Below are positions 15,838 to 23,828 of a DNA stretch of 41,517 nucleotides, piece by piece. Numbering within the stretch: position 1 is the first letter of the stretch; every line of letters starts with the position of its first letter. Below the pieces are notes generated by a model. It made no database searches, was not told the origin of the DNA, and saw nothing but the letters and a program-made list of their open reading frames with translations. Source of the stretch: Chloroflexota bacterium. GTDB lineage: Bacteria; Chloroflexota; Limnocylindria; Limnocylindrales; CSP1-4. The translations under genes were made by a program, and so were the position numbers. The DNA is taken from assembly GCA_021787395.1 (NCBI GenBank), contig JAJYLZ010000030.1, positions 1 to 41,517 on the forward strand. Direction: 5' to 3'.

Positions 15838-16494
15838 ATGCCCACCAAGACCACGCGCGGCGACCGGGGCGCATTGCTCGCTCGACGGGCCTCGGCGGCG
15901 ATCGGCCAGGAGCTCCGGGACGCGCGGATCGCTGCGGGCCTGTCACAGGCAGCGGTCGGCACAGCCGGGAGGATGTCGCAGTCGCAGGTCAGCCGCCTCG
16001 AGCGGGGCGAGGTGCAGCACGCCACGGTAGATCAGCTCGCGCGCATGGCTGCCGTGCTGGGCCAGGTGCTCTCGCTGAAGCTGTACCCGGCGGGCGAGCC
16101 GATGCGCGACGCGGGCCAGCTGGCGCTGCTCGCCCGGCTCGCGACGCGTCTCGCGGACCCGCTCCGCATGCGCCGCGAGGTCCCGCTCCCGATCCCCGGC
16201 GACCGGCGCGCCTGGTACGCGAGGATCGACGGCCGAGGAGACACATGCGCGGTGGAGGCCGAGGTCCACCTGCACGACGCGCAGGAGCTCGCCCGGCGGA
16301 TCGCACTCAAGGTGCGCGATGACCCCGGCCTGCACCGCGTGATCCTGGTCGTGGCCCGGAGCGCCCACAACCGTGCCGTCCTGCGGGAGCATCGCGAGGC
16401 CCTCCGGACTGAGTTCCCGCTCGACGGCGCCACCGTTCTGGCCCACCTGCGCCGAGGCGAGGTTCCCCCGGCGAGCGGCATCGTGATGCTGTGA
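15838..16494 (+). CDS. XRE-family helix-turn-helix transcriptional regulator
   Basis: The 218-residue protein has an N-terminal XRE/Cro-type HTH at about residues 22-80: IGQELRDARIAAGLSQAAVG, then MSQSQVSRLERGEVQHATVDQLARM. A C-terminal domain of about 130 residues resembles no effector domain I know. It contains WYARIDGRGDTCAVEAEVHL, and a VILVVARSAHNRAVLREH stretch that looks like an alpha/beta fold. Such proteins bind operator DNA as dimers in the cytoplasm. The ATG has no ribosome site, and GACACT lies 6 nt upstream, so the mRNA may be leaderless. It stands alone between two repeat arrays and opposite mreC; no partner toxin gene is adjacent. Targets are unknown. Confidence 0.85.
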   Translation: MPTKTTRGDRGALLARRASAAIGQELRDARIAAGLSQAAVGTAGRMSQSQVSRLERGEVQHATVDQLARMAAVLGQVLSLKLYPAGEPMRDAGQLALLARLATRLADPLRMRREVPLPIPGDRRAWYARIDGRGDTCAVEAEVHLHDAQELARRIALKVRDDPGLHRVILVVARSAHNRAVLREHREALRTEFPLDGATVLAHLRRGEVPPASGIVML

Positions 16495-16547
16495 GCCTCG
16501 AGCGCCGACGACGCCAAGACCTGCGAACCAGCGACGCCAGGACCCGC

Positions 16548-16790
16548 GAACCGCCGATGACCCGGCCGAGCGCCTGCGACGCCGAGCCCCGCGAACCGCC
16601 GACGACCAGGCCCGGGCGCCCGCGCGGCCGAGGCCCGCGACGCCGAGCCCCGCGAACCGCCGACGACCAGGCCCGGGCGCCCGCGCCGCCGAGCCCTCAG
16701 AACCGCCGACGACCAGGCCCGGGCGCCCGCGCCGCCGAGCCCTCAGAACCGCCGATGACCGGGCCGGGCGCCTGCGCCGCCAGCGGGCGC
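16548..16790. repeat. ~46-bp tandem repeat, five copies
   Basis: GAACCGCCGACGACCAGGCC followed by CGGGCGCCCGCGCCGCCGAG repeats with starts at 16548, 16593, 16654, 16700 and 16746. The spacing is 45-46 bp except for one 61-bp step. It fills the gap between the convergent XRE and mreC genes. Although the array is partly open in several frames, no start signal or protein-like sequence was seen. Confidence 0.8.
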
Positions 16791-16795
16791 GACAC

Positions 16796-17737
16796 CTACG
16801 GACCCGGCGTCGGCGTGAAGCAGGGAACCTCGCCCGCGGGCACGGGCCCCGACGTGCCGCAGGGCACCGGCTGCTGGTCCAGCGGCGGCAGTCCGCCGTG
16901 GTAGTCGGTGATGACCAGGGCCAGCTCGAAGGTGTCGAGGTCGGCGGCGGGCTGCACGAAGGCGGTCTGGACCACGTCGTTGGCGTCGCGCTGGACGTCC
17001 ACGACCGAGCCCAGCACCAGGCCCTTCGGGTAGGGGGAGCGGATCCCTCCGGCGAGCTCGAGACCCGCGGTGAACACCTCCTCGTTCAGCGAGATCGTCA
17101 CCGACGCGTCCACGTTCTTCATCGTCAGCACGCCGCCGGCGTCGCCGCCCACCTCGCCCGTGGCGCCCGAGGAGGCCAGCTGGCCGATGACGGTCGATGA
17201 CGGGTCGCTGATCAGGGTCACCTTCGCGTAGTCGGGCCCGATGGCGCTGATCCGGCCAGCGACCGCGCCGCCGCCGACGATGACGACGTCGCCCGTCGCG
17301 AGCCCGTCGTTGGTGCCCTTGTCGATGGTGACCGACCGGCTCGACGGCAGCAGCTCTCGCCCGATCACCCGGACGGCCACGGTCTTGTGGTCGAAGCCGC
17401 TCTGGAGCTGGAGCAGCGCCGTGAGCTGGTCGTTCTCCGACTTGAGCTGCTGGAGCCGCGTGTTGTCGTTGGCGAGCCGCTGGTTCTCCTCGCGGAGCGT
17501 CGCGTTGTCGATCCGCAGCTGGTTGATCTCGCCGATCGACCCGAGCACGCTCGAGACGTTGGAGGCGAAGCCGGCGACGGCCCCCTGGAGGGGGCGCAGG
17601 GCGAACTGGACGCCGCCCTTGAGCTCGACCACGGCGGGGTTGGACGAGACCGCCATCAGGACCAGCGTGATCACGATCAGGACCGTGAACACGATCCCTC
17701 GGCGGCGCGCCCGGCGGTTGGTCAGCAGCGAGGACAT
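16796..17737 (-). CDS. mreC: Rod shape-determining protein MreC
   Basis: The 313-residue protein has a short cytoplasmic N-terminus (SSLLTNRRARRRG) and one transmembrane helix (IVFTVLIVITLVLMAVSS, residues 15-32). A coiled coil follows at about 65-105 (INQLRIDNATLREENQRL). The periplasmic beta-barrel pair is recognised by VIGRELLPSSRSVTIDKGTNDG and KVTLISDPSSTVIGQL. MreC links the MreB cytoskeleton to the wall-elongation machinery. A Pro/Gly/Thr tail replaces the usual C-terminus, with two cysteines in PCGTSGPVPAGEVPC. The ATG at 17735-17737 lies 50 bp after the mreB stop. No mreD, pbp2 or rodA follows; the next gene is convergent. Confidence 0.92.
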   Translation of the reverse strand: MSSLLTNRRARRRGIVFTVLIVITLVLMAVSSNPAVVELKGGVQFALRPLQGAVAGFASNVSSVLGSIGEINQLRIDNATLREENQRLANDNTRLQQLKSENDQLTALLQLQSGFDHKTVAVRVIGRELLPSSRSVTIDKGTNDGLATGDVVIVGGGAVAGRISAIGPDYAKVTLISDPSSTVIGQLASSGATGEVGGDAGGVLTMKNVDASVTISLNEEVFTAGLELAGGIRSPYPKGLVLGSVVDVQRDANDVVQTAFVQPAADLDTFELALVITDYHGGLPPLDQQPVPCGTSGPVPAGEVPCFTPTPGP

Positions 17738-17787
17738 GGGGATGGGCTCCGGTGGCCCGCGGGCGGTGCGGTCAGGGCCGCGGGCCT

Positions 17788-18846
17788 CTAGCGCGGCGGC
17801 CGGCTGTAGGTCTCCGCGACCAGCACGCGCTCCATGGTCGGGGACGCGAGCTCCTGGAGGACCACGCCGGTGCCGCGTGCGACGCAGGTGAGGGGGTCGT
17901 CGGCCACGTGGACCGGCATCTGGGTCGCCTCGGCCACGCGCCGGTCGAGGCCGGCCAGGAGCGCGCCGCCGCCGGCGAGCACGATCCCCTGGTCCATGAT
18001 GTCCGCCACCAGCTCGGGCGGGGTCTCCTCGATCGTGTCCTTGATGGTGTCGACGATCTGCGCCACGGACACCTCGATGGCGTCGCGGATCTGGTCCGCG
18101 CCGACCTCGACGGCCCTCGGCAGCCCCGTCAGCAGGTCCCGGCCCCGGAGCGTGACGCGCTGGGCGTCCCACTCGCCCGGGTAGGCCGACCCGATGGCGA
18201 TCTTGATGTCCTCGGCCGTCCGCTCGCCGAGGAACAGGTTGTACTCGCGGCGGGCGTAGGTGACGATGTCCTGGTCCATCTCGTCGCCGCCGATGCGGAT
18301 GGACCGCGCGACCACGATCCCGCCCAGCGACAGCACGGCCACCTCGGTGGTGCCGCCGCCGATGTCCACGATCAGCGAGCCCGACGGCTCCGACACCGGC
18401 AGGCCTGCGCCGATCGCCGCGGCCATCGGCTCCTCGATCAGGCGGGCCCAGCGGGCGCCGGCGTTGAGCGCCGCGTCGCGGACTGCGCGCTTCTCGACCT
18501 CGGTCACGCCCGAGGGGATGCCGAGCAGCATCCGCGGCCGGGAGATCATCCCGATCCGGTCGTGCACCTTGTGCACGAAGTACTTGATCATCTGCTCGGT
18601 CACGTCGAAGTCGCTGATGACGCCGTCGCGCAGCGGCCGGACGGCCACGATCGACGCGGGCGTCCGCCCGACCATCCGCTTCGCCTCGGCGCCGATCGCG
18701 AGGACGCGCTTGGTCTTGGCGTCGATGGCCACCACGGACGGCTCGGAGATCACGATCCCCCGGTCGCGCACGTGGACGAGCGTGTTCGCCGTGCCGAGGT
18801 CGATCCCGATGTCGCGGGAGAAGAGGCCGAGGAGGCGGTCGAGCAT
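17788..18846 (-). CDS. mreB: Rod shape-determining protein MreB (actin homologue)
   Basis: The 352-residue protein is a full-length bacterial actin. It shows the phosphate-1 loop DIGIDLGTANTLV, VVAIDAKTKRVLAIG, PLRDGVISDFDVTE, the phosphate-2 loop IVDIGGGTTEVAVLSLGGIV and the adenosine motif VLAGGGALLAGLD. MreB polymerises on ATP under the membrane and guides lateral wall synthesis. An amphipathic N-terminus (LDRLLGLFSRD) fits membrane binding. The ATG at 18844-18846 was chosen because it opens directly on this conserved N-terminus; an AAGGAA 12 nt upstream is a weak ribosome site. It is the first gene of mreBC, with TATACT about 120 nt upstream. Confidence 0.95.
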   Translation of the reverse strand: MLDRLLGLFSRDIGIDLGTANTLVHVRDRGIVISEPSVVAIDAKTKRVLAIGAEAKRMVGRTPASIVAVRPLRDGVISDFDVTEQMIKYFVHKVHDRIGMISRPRMLLGIPSGVTEVEKRAVRDAALNAGARWARLIEEPMAAAIGAGLPVSEPSGSLIVDIGGGTTEVAVLSLGGIVVARSIRIGGDEMDQDIVTYARREYNLFLGERTAEDIKIAIGSAYPGEWDAQRVTLRGRDLLTGLPRAVEVGADQIRDAIEVSVAQIVDTIKDTIEETPPELVADIMDQGIVLAGGGALLAGLDRRVAEATQMPVHVADDPLTCVARGTGVVLQELASPTMERVLVAETYSRPPR

Positions 18847-18965
18847 GCTGGGCGCGGTTCCTTGCTGCGACGGTCGAGGGCGGGCGCCGGCGGGGCGGCC
18901 GCGAGTCGCGGGTTGGTGGTTCGTTCGGGGGCCCGAGCGCGAGAACGGCGCGCGAGCGGGAGAGC

Positions 18966-18971
18966 AGTATA
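18966..18971 (-). promoter_or_regulatory. Putative -10 box of mreBC
   Basis: The minus strand reads TATACT within GGGTATACTGCTC, near-identical to the box upstream of the diacetamido-uronate operon. It implies a leader of about 115 nt before the mreB ATG. The wider 480-bp divergent gap to the diguanylate cyclase holds no gene I can support. Confidence 0.45.
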
Positions 18972-19219
18972 CCCGCGGCCGCGGCGCGGCCCCGTACCGG
19001 TACCAATGCGGCCCGGGGGGAGTACCGCGTGCCCATGTCCGCGGGCCGGCAGAGGGTGGACGATCGTCCCGGTCCGGTGGGGGGACGACGAGCGAGCCCC
19101 AGCCACCATCCGGACCGAATGCGGGACGACAGCGTCGGCCCAGGTGGGGGGGCGTCGAGACATCCCCTGCGGGCGCGACGGTCGCGAGCCGAAGCCAGCG
19201 TGCCCTGCCCCAGCCGACC

Positions 19220-19277
19220 CCGGTTGCCTGCACCACCGGGATCGGACGGGACCAGACGGAGGCTCGCAGCCAACCGG
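19220..19277 (+). other. Predicted stem-loop in the 5' leader of the diguanylate cyclase gene
   Basis: CCGGTTGCCTGC (19220-19231) can pair with GCAGCCAACCGG (19266-19277), 11 of 12 positions, around a 34-nt loop. It ends 49 nt before the ATG at 19327. Such structure is easily found in GC-rich DNA, so a regulatory role is only a possibility. I could not fit it to a known c-di-GMP riboswitch. Confidence 0.3.
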
Positions 19278-19326
19278 GACGGTCCCCTTCCCGGGAACAG
19301 CGTGGCAGCCCAGGGAGTGCCCCCTG

Positions 19327-20739
19327 ATGGACGCCCGATCAAGCGGTCGCGGCCGGGCGAGGACGATCGTCCGGCCGGTCGATCGACCGCACGCCGTCCG
19401 GCGCAAGCCGGCGCCGCTCATCCGCCTCGCCCGGCGCATCGACGCCCTGGGGCGCCCCCGTGCCGACGATCCCGGCGATGCCGCCGTGCTGCGGCGGGTC
19501 ACCCTGCTCGCCTACACCGGCGCGTCCATCTCGGCCGGCATGGCGCTGCTGGCCTGGACGACCCTGTTCGTGCCGATCCGCAACCCGGTCGACCCAGACC
19601 TCGCCGGCACGGCCCTGGCCGGGCCGCAGGGGGGCACGCTGCTGTGGATCCTGTTCGGGTTCCTCGGGTCGCTCCGGGTGCTGCGCGCGCCGGGCGGTGC
19701 CGGGTTCCTCACCTTCCACCTGCCGTTCATCGGCGCGGCGATGGTCCTGGGCGGGCCGACCGCGGGGGCCTGGGTGGCGTTCCTGTCCACGCTCGAGCGC
19801 CGCGAGCTCGAGCAGCAGCCCTGGTACGGCGTGCTCGCCAACCACGCCGTGTTCGTGATCGCCGCCGTTGCCGGCGGGCTGGTCGCGGAGGCGGTGGACG
19901 CCGTGCCCGCGGACGCCATGCACCCCGGCACCGTCACCGCGCTCGCCGCCGTCAGCGGGACGGTCGTGCTGTCCGCGGTGAGCACGGGGATGGCCGCGGT
20001 CACGGTCATGGTCCGCGACGAGCTCTCCGTGCGGGCCTACAGCGAGATCCTCAGGGGCCAGTTCGGGCGCGTGAACGCGCTCGAGGTCGCCATCGCATGG
20101 GTGCTCGTCGTGGCCTACCTGGAGATCGGCTGGTGGGCGCCGGCCGTGGTGGGCGTCCTGATCCTGCTGGTCTGGGACAACCACCCGATGCCGCCGCCGG
20201 ACGCGCTGACCGGGCTGCTCACGGCGCCGGGCTTCACGCGCCGGCTCGACGAGGGGCTTGGGCGGCTGCGCCACGGGATCGTGCCCGGCGCGACGCTGCT
20301 GGGCATCGACCTCGACCGGTTCAAGGCCGTGAACGACCGGTACGGGCACGCGGTGGGCGACGAGGTGCTGGCCCAGGTCGGCGTGCGGCTCGCGGCGCAG
20401 GCGCGGCGGCCGTCGGACGCGGCCGGCCGCATGGGCGGCGACGAGTTCGCGCTGTTCCTGCCGGGCCTCGCCGACCCCAAGGTCGCCATGCGCCGGGCCG
20501 ACGAGCTGGCCCGGGCGCTCACGGCGCCGATCGCGACCAGCGCAGGGCCCGTGACCGTCGGCGTGTCGGTGGGCGTCGTGGTGCTGGCCGCTTGGGGCGG
20601 CGTGCCGGCCGCGGGCACGATCCAGCGCCACGCCGACGCCGCGATGTTCCTCGCCAAGCGGAGCGGCGGCGGGGTCCACCTCTACGACCCGGACGAGCGC
20701 GGGCCGTTCGGCGACGGCCCGGCGGACGATCGACGCTAG
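19327..20739 (+). CDS. Membrane-bound diguanylate cyclase (GGDEF domain)
   Basis: The 470-residue protein has a basic cytoplasmic start, then a multi-pass membrane region at about residues 58-285 (roughly six hydrophobic segments, for example LLWILFGFLGSL and VVGVLILLVW). A single C-terminal GGDEF domain occupies about 292-460. The active-site loop GGDEF is intact at 370-374. The metal-binding IDLDRFKAVND is present. An allosteric I-site RPSD lies at 361-364, exactly five residues before GGDEF, so product inhibition by c-di-GMP is expected. It should make c-di-GMP from two GTP in response to a signal read by the membrane part. AGGGAG 8 nt upstream supports the ATG. The membrane sensor is not one I can name. 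Confidence 0.9.
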   Translation: MDARSSGRGRARTIVRPVDRPHAVRRKPAPLIRLARRIDALGRPRADDPGDAAVLRRVTLLAYTGASISAGMALLAWTTLFVPIRNPVDPDLAGTALAGPQGGTLLWILFGFLGSLRVLRAPGGAGFLTFHLPFIGAAMVLGGPTAGAWVAFLSTLERRELEQQPWYGVLANHAVFVIAAVAGGLVAEAVDAVPADAMHPGTVTALAAVSGTVVLSAVSTGMAAVTVMVRDELSVRAYSEILRGQFGRVNALEVAIAWVLVVAYLEIGWWAPAVVGVLILLVWDNHPMPPPDALTGLLTAPGFTRRLDEGLGRLRHGIVPGATLLGIDLDRFKAVNDRYGHAVGDEVLAQVGVRLAAQARRPSDAAGRMGGDEFALFLPGLADPKVAMRRADELARALTAPIATSAGPVTVGVSVGVVVLAAWGGVPAAGTIQRHADAAMFLAKRSGGGVHLYDPDERGPFGDGPADDRR

Positions 20740-20776
20740 GCGCCGACGCGCACGACGCTCACGAGGCTCCGTTGCC

Positions 20777-20792
20777 GGCGCCCGCGGGCGCC
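20777..20792. terminator. Perfect GC palindrome between convergent genes, possible terminator
   Basis: GGCGCCCGCGGGCGCC is a perfect 16-bp palindrome in the 84-bp gap between the diguanylate cyclase (plus) and the FAD oxidoreductase (minus). There is no T-tract, so termination is uncertain. Confidence 0.35.
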
Positions 20793-20823
20793 CCTCGCCG
20801 CGCGGTCCGCGCCGATCGGGCGG

Positions 20824-21999
20824 TCAGCGCCAGAGGACCTCCTCGCCGTGCTCGCCGACGAGGGGCCGCCCGTCGAGGTACCGCTGGTACGAGAAGGGCG
20901 TGATGTCCACCGAGCTCGCCGCCCCGTCGAGGATCAGCTCCGCCATCCCGAGCCCGATCGCGGGCGCGGTCTTGAACCCCGTCCCGGAGTGCCCGCAGTC
21001 GAGGTAGAAGCCCTCCGGGCCGGCCGCGCCCACGCCGCCCAAGAAGGCCCGCTGGTCGGGCGTCAGCCCGTCCTGCCCCGAGTGCGACGTCCGGAAGTCG
21101 CCGTCGATCAGCGCGGGCACGCGCCGGACCATCCGCTCAGCGGCGTGCTCCTCGAAGTCTGGCCGCGCGTCGGACGTGTCGCGGTCTGGCGAGCCGCCGA
21201 TCTGGTTGTCGTCCTCGAGGCCCACGAGCACCATGTCCGAGCCCTCGGGACGGAAGTACATCCCGTTGGGGTTGTCGATGACCACCGGGATCGGGCGCGG
21301 CACGGACGGCGTCACCCCCAGGTACCCGGTGTCGTGGCGCCAGACGCGGATCGGCAGGTCCATCCCCGCGAGGTCGCCGACCCGCTTGGCCCAGCCGCCC
21401 GCCGCGTTGACGACGACCGGCGCGTCGAAGGCGCCCTTGGTCGTGGTGACGCCCGCGACGCGGCCGCCCGCCTGGCGGACCTCGGTGACCTCGGCGCCCT
21501 GGACGAGCCTGGCGCCACGCTCCTTGGCCGCGGCGATCAGGCTGCCGGCCGTCATCGACGGGTCGGCGTACCCGCTGTCCGGCTCGTAGGCGGCCACCTC
21601 GTCGCCCACCTCGAGGCCGGGCGCGATCCGGCGGATCTCGTCCGCGTCCACGATCGACGAGTCGACGCCCAGCGCCCGGTGAGCGGCGCTGTTCGCCGCC
21701 AGGCGCGCCCGGTTCGCCGTGGGCTCGACCCACAGGAACCCGGTCACGGTGAACCCGCAGTCGCCGCCCACCCGCTCGCCCCAGTGGCGGAACCAGTCCT
21801 GCGCCGCCCAGGCCAGCCTCGCCTCGGCCAGGAGTTCGTAGTGGACGCGCACGAGGCCCGACGAGCGCCCGGTCGCCCCGGCCGCCACGACGGCCCGCTC
21901 CACCACCACGACCTTCGCTCCGCGCGAGGCGAGGTGGAAGGCGAGGCTGCACCCCTGGACCCCAGCCCCGATGACGATGACGTCCGCCGTCTCGGCCAT
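20824..21999 (-). CDS. FAD-dependent amine/amino-acid oxidoreductase (DAO family, sarcosine oxidase beta-like)
   Basis: The 391-residue flavoprotein has the FAD-binding GAGVQG at residues 11-16. ATGRSSGLVRVHY covers the segment where DAO-family flavin contacts sit, and APVVVNAAGGWA and a C-terminal GFYLDCGHSGTGFKTAPAIG follow. These match the sarcosine oxidase beta/dimethylglycine dehydrogenase branch, which oxidises secondary or tertiary amines to imines. The usual His-FAD attachment site is not obvious. The ATG at 21997-21999 is supported by AGGAGGTG about 9 nt upstream and by GATACT about 28 nt upstream. The gene stands alone, with no alpha, gamma or delta subunit nearby, so the substrate is unknown. 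Confidence 0.88.
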   Translation of the reverse strand: MAETADVIVIGAGVQGCSLAFHLASRGAKVVVVERAVVAAGATGRSSGLVRVHYELLAEARLAWAAQDWFRHWGERVGGDCGFTVTGFLWVEPTANRARLAANSAAHRALGVDSSIVDADEIRRIAPGLEVGDEVAAYEPDSGYADPSMTAGSLIAAAKERGARLVQGAEVTEVRQAGGRVAGVTTTKGAFDAPVVVNAAGGWAKRVGDLAGMDLPIRVWRHDTGYLGVTPSVPRPIPVVIDNPNGMYFRPEGSDMVLVGLEDDNQIGGSPDRDTSDARPDFEEHAAERMVRRVPALIDGDFRTSHSGQDGLTPDQRAFLGGVGAAGPEGFYLDCGHSGTGFKTAPAIGLGMAELILDGAASSVDITPFSYQRYLDGRPLVGEHGEEVLWR

Positions 22000-22026
22000 G
22001 CGCGTCGGCACCTCCTGCTCGAGCGC

Positions 22027-22032
22027 AGTATC
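22027..22032 (-). promoter_or_regulatory. Putative -10 box of the FAD oxidoreductase gene
   Basis: GATACT followed by GCGCTC on the minus strand resembles the TATACTGCTC boxes of mreB and the uronate operon. It leaves a leader of about 20 nt that holds the strong AGGAGGTG ribosome site. Confidence 0.4.
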
Positions 22033-22179
22033 GCCGCTGCCCGGACAGCTGTCGGTGCACGCCCGCGGCGCGCCATCTTGAGGAACTCTTGAGGCGCACG
22101 CGACCGGGCCCTTGAGCCTGCCCGCCCATCCTCGTCTGCATCGAGCCCGGCGCGGGCTCACGCAACGGAGATGACAACG

Positions 22180-22455
22180 ATGATGGGTTACGGCGGGGGC
22201 CTCGGGTTCGGCTTCGGGTACGGCGGGCTGCTGACGGCTCTCGGCTGCGTCGCGGTCGTGGTGGGCCTGGTGCTGCTGGCGATGTGGGCGCTCGGGCGGT
22301 GGGACCGGGCCGGCTCGGCGGGCTCGGTGCCGGCGTCGCCGGCCATCCCTTCCCAGCCCGACGCGATGGGCGTGCTCCGCCTGCGCCTCGCCCGGGGCGA
22401 GATCACCGTGGACGAGTTCACGGCCGCCAAGCAGGCCCTGGAGGCGGCGCAGTGA
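22180..22455 (+). CDS. Small SHOCT-domain membrane protein with Met/Gly-rich N-terminus
   Basis: The 91-residue protein starts MMGYGGGLGFGFGYGG, has one transmembrane helix at about 17-38 (LLTALGCVAVVVGLVLLAMW) and ends in a SHOCT domain (residues 63-89). The SHOCT part includes MGVLRLRLARGEITVDEF. SHOCT domains are short C-terminal modules thought to help oligomerisation. GGAG at 22167-22170 sits 9 nt before this ATG and directly abuts an in-frame ATG at 22171, so the later start is preferred. The gene overlaps the cupredoxin start by 4 bp (GTGA). Membrane topology would place the MMG segment at the outer face or the membrane edge. The molecular role is unknown; the context suggests metal handling. 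Confidence 0.85.
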   Translation: MMGYGGGLGFGFGYGGLLTALGCVAVVVGLVLLAMWALGRWDRAGSAGSVPASPAIPSQPDAMGVLRLRLARGEITVDEFTAAKQALEAAQ

Positions 22456-23090
22456 GCGGGCGGCTCGGGATCGCCGGGGCGGGCCTCGTCCTCGCCGGGG
22501 CGGTGATGATCGGCGCGGGCTCGCTCACGGGCGGCGGGTTCTGGCCGGGCACGATGATGGCCGGCTACGCGGCGGACGGGTCCACCGGGACCGCCGGCTC
22601 CGGCGGGACGACCGGCGCGCCGTACGGCTACGGGATGATGGGCGGGGCCGGCTACGGCGGCTACGGGATGATGGGCGGCTCCGGCGGCTGGGCCGGCTCC
22701 GGCAGCGCCGGCTCCGGCGTGACCGGCACGTCGGCGCCCGGACCCGGCGAGCCCGGCTTCGTCGCCGGCACGCCGGCGAGCCCCAGGGTCGTCCACGTCA
22801 TCGCCGGCCCCGGCTACACGTTCACCCCCTCGGTGATCGCGGTCCAGAAGGGCGAGACCGTGACGTTCGAGGTGACCGCGGTGGGCCCGTACACCCACGA
22901 GTTCATGGTCGGGCCCGCCGACGCGGTCGCCGCGGACCAGGACGGCACCCCCGAGGCGGCCGGCATCGGGATGATGCAGACCAAGTCGGTGACGTACACC
23001 TTCGACGGCTCGGGCCCGTACGCGTTCGCCTGCCACGCCCCCGGCCACTACGAGGCGGGCATGAAGGGCACGATCACGGTCGTCGGCTGA
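22452..23090 (+). CDS. Membrane-anchored cupredoxin (type 1 copper protein) with MMG-rich linker
   Basis: The 212-residue protein has an N-terminal hydrophobic anchor or signal (residues 4-24) and a Gly/Ser/Tyr/Met linker with three MM pairs at 35-36, 62-63 and 73-74 (YGMMGGAGYGGYGMMGG). A cupredoxin domain spans about 112-212. Type 1 copper ligands are all visible: His149 in YTHEF, Cys194, His199 and Met204 in ACHAPGHYEAGM. It probably carries electrons or binds copper outside the cytoplasmic membrane. The start is the GTG in the GTGA overlap with the SHOCT gene. The two-component pair follows 16 bp downstream with its own possible promoter, suggesting that this protein is the output or partner of that sensor. 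Confidence 0.9.
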   Translation: MSGRLGIAGAGLVLAGAVMIGAGSLTGGGFWPGTMMAGYAADGSTGTAGSGGTTGAPYGYGMMGGAGYGGYGMMGGSGGWAGSGSAGSGVTGTSAPGPGEPGFVAGTPASPRVVHVIAGPGYTFTPSVIAVQKGETVTFEVTAVGPYTHEFMVGPADAVAADQDGTPEAAGIGMMQTKSVTYTFDGSGPYAFACHAPGHYEAGMKGTITVVG

Positions 23091-23094
23091 CGGC

Positions 23095-23100
23095 TAGGAT
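23095..23100 (+). promoter_or_regulatory. Putative -10 box for a leaderless response-regulator transcript
   Basis: TAGGAT ends 6 nt before the ATG at 23107, inside the 16-bp gap after the cupredoxin stop. There is no room for a ribosome site, so transcription from here would be leaderless. Confidence 0.4.
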
Positions 23101-23106
23101 CAGTGC

Positions 23107-23811
23107 ATGACCCCGCTCGACCGCCCGCCACGCGTCCTCGTCGTGGACGACGAGCCGCCGATCCGCGCGGTCGTCCGGGGATTCCTGGAGCGTGACGGCC
23201 TAGAGGTGGTCGAGGCCGCCGACGGGCCGTCGGCCGTGGAGGCGGCCAGGTCGGCCCAGCCCGACGTGATCGTCCTCGACGTGATGCTGCCGGGGTTCGA
23301 CGGCCTGGAGGTCCTCCGCCAGGTGCGCGCGTTCTCCGACCCCATGGTGGTCCTCCTCACCGCGCGGACCGACGAGGTGGACCGGATCGTCGGCCTCCGG
23401 GTGGGCGCCGACGACTACGTGACCAAGCCGTTCTCGGCGGCGGAGCTGGCGGCGCGCGTGGAGGCCCTGCTCCGCCGCCGGCGCACCGCGCCGGCCCCCG
23501 CCGACGCCGAGACGGTGGACGGGCTGCTCGTGGACGCCGCCCGCCGGACCGTCTCGGTGGACGGGGCCCGGGTCGAGCTCACGATGCTCGAGTTCGACAT
23601 CCTGGCGGCCCTCGCCCGGGACCCGGGCGTGGTCCTCACGCGCCAGCAGCTGCTGGACGCGGCGTGGGGCGCCGACTGGGTGGGCGACGAGCACGTCCTG
23701 GAGGTCCACGTCGCCAACCTGCGCCGCAAGCTCGGCGACGACCCGGTCCGGCCGCGCTTCGTCGAGACCGTACGCGGCGTCGGCTATCGGCTCCGGGTGG
23801 ACGCGCCGTGA
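23107..23811 (+). CDS. OmpR/PhoB-family response regulator
   Basis: The 234-residue regulator has a receiver domain (residues 9-120) with acidic pair Asp14/Asp15, phospho-acceptor Asp58 in VLDVMLPGFDG, Thr85 and Lys107. A winged-helix DNA-binding domain of the OmpR/PhoB type follows (about 140-231), recognised by LTRQQLLDAAWG, VLEVHVANLRRKLGDD and TVRGVGYRL. Its stop overlaps a GTG of the kinase gene by 4 bp. It should activate or repress promoters when phosphorylated by the adjacent kinase. The likely target is the SHOCT-cupredoxin operon just upstream, by analogy with copper systems such as CusR, though no operator repeat was identified. Confidence 0.95.
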   Translation: MTPLDRPPRVLVVDDEPPIRAVVRGFLERDGLEVVEAADGPSAVEAARSAQPDVIVLDVMLPGFDGLEVLRQVRAFSDPMVVLLTARTDEVDRIVGLRVGADDYVTKPFSAAELAARVEALLRRRRTAPAPADAETVDGLLVDAARRTVSVDGARVELTMLEFDILAALARDPGVVLTRQQLLDAAWGADWVGDEHVLEVHVANLRRKLGDDPVRPRFVETVRGVGYRLRVDAP

Positions 23812-23828
23812 CCCCGGAGGCAACCCCC

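Noticed and set aside
15838..16494. XRE regulator as the antitoxin of a toxin-antitoxin pair
   Set aside because: No small gene adjoins it on either side; both flanks are repeat arrays.
17752..19326. Possible ~525-codon N-terminal extension of the diguanylate cyclase
   Set aside because: The extension is antisense to mreB, and a good AGGGAG ribosome site and ATG occur at 19327.
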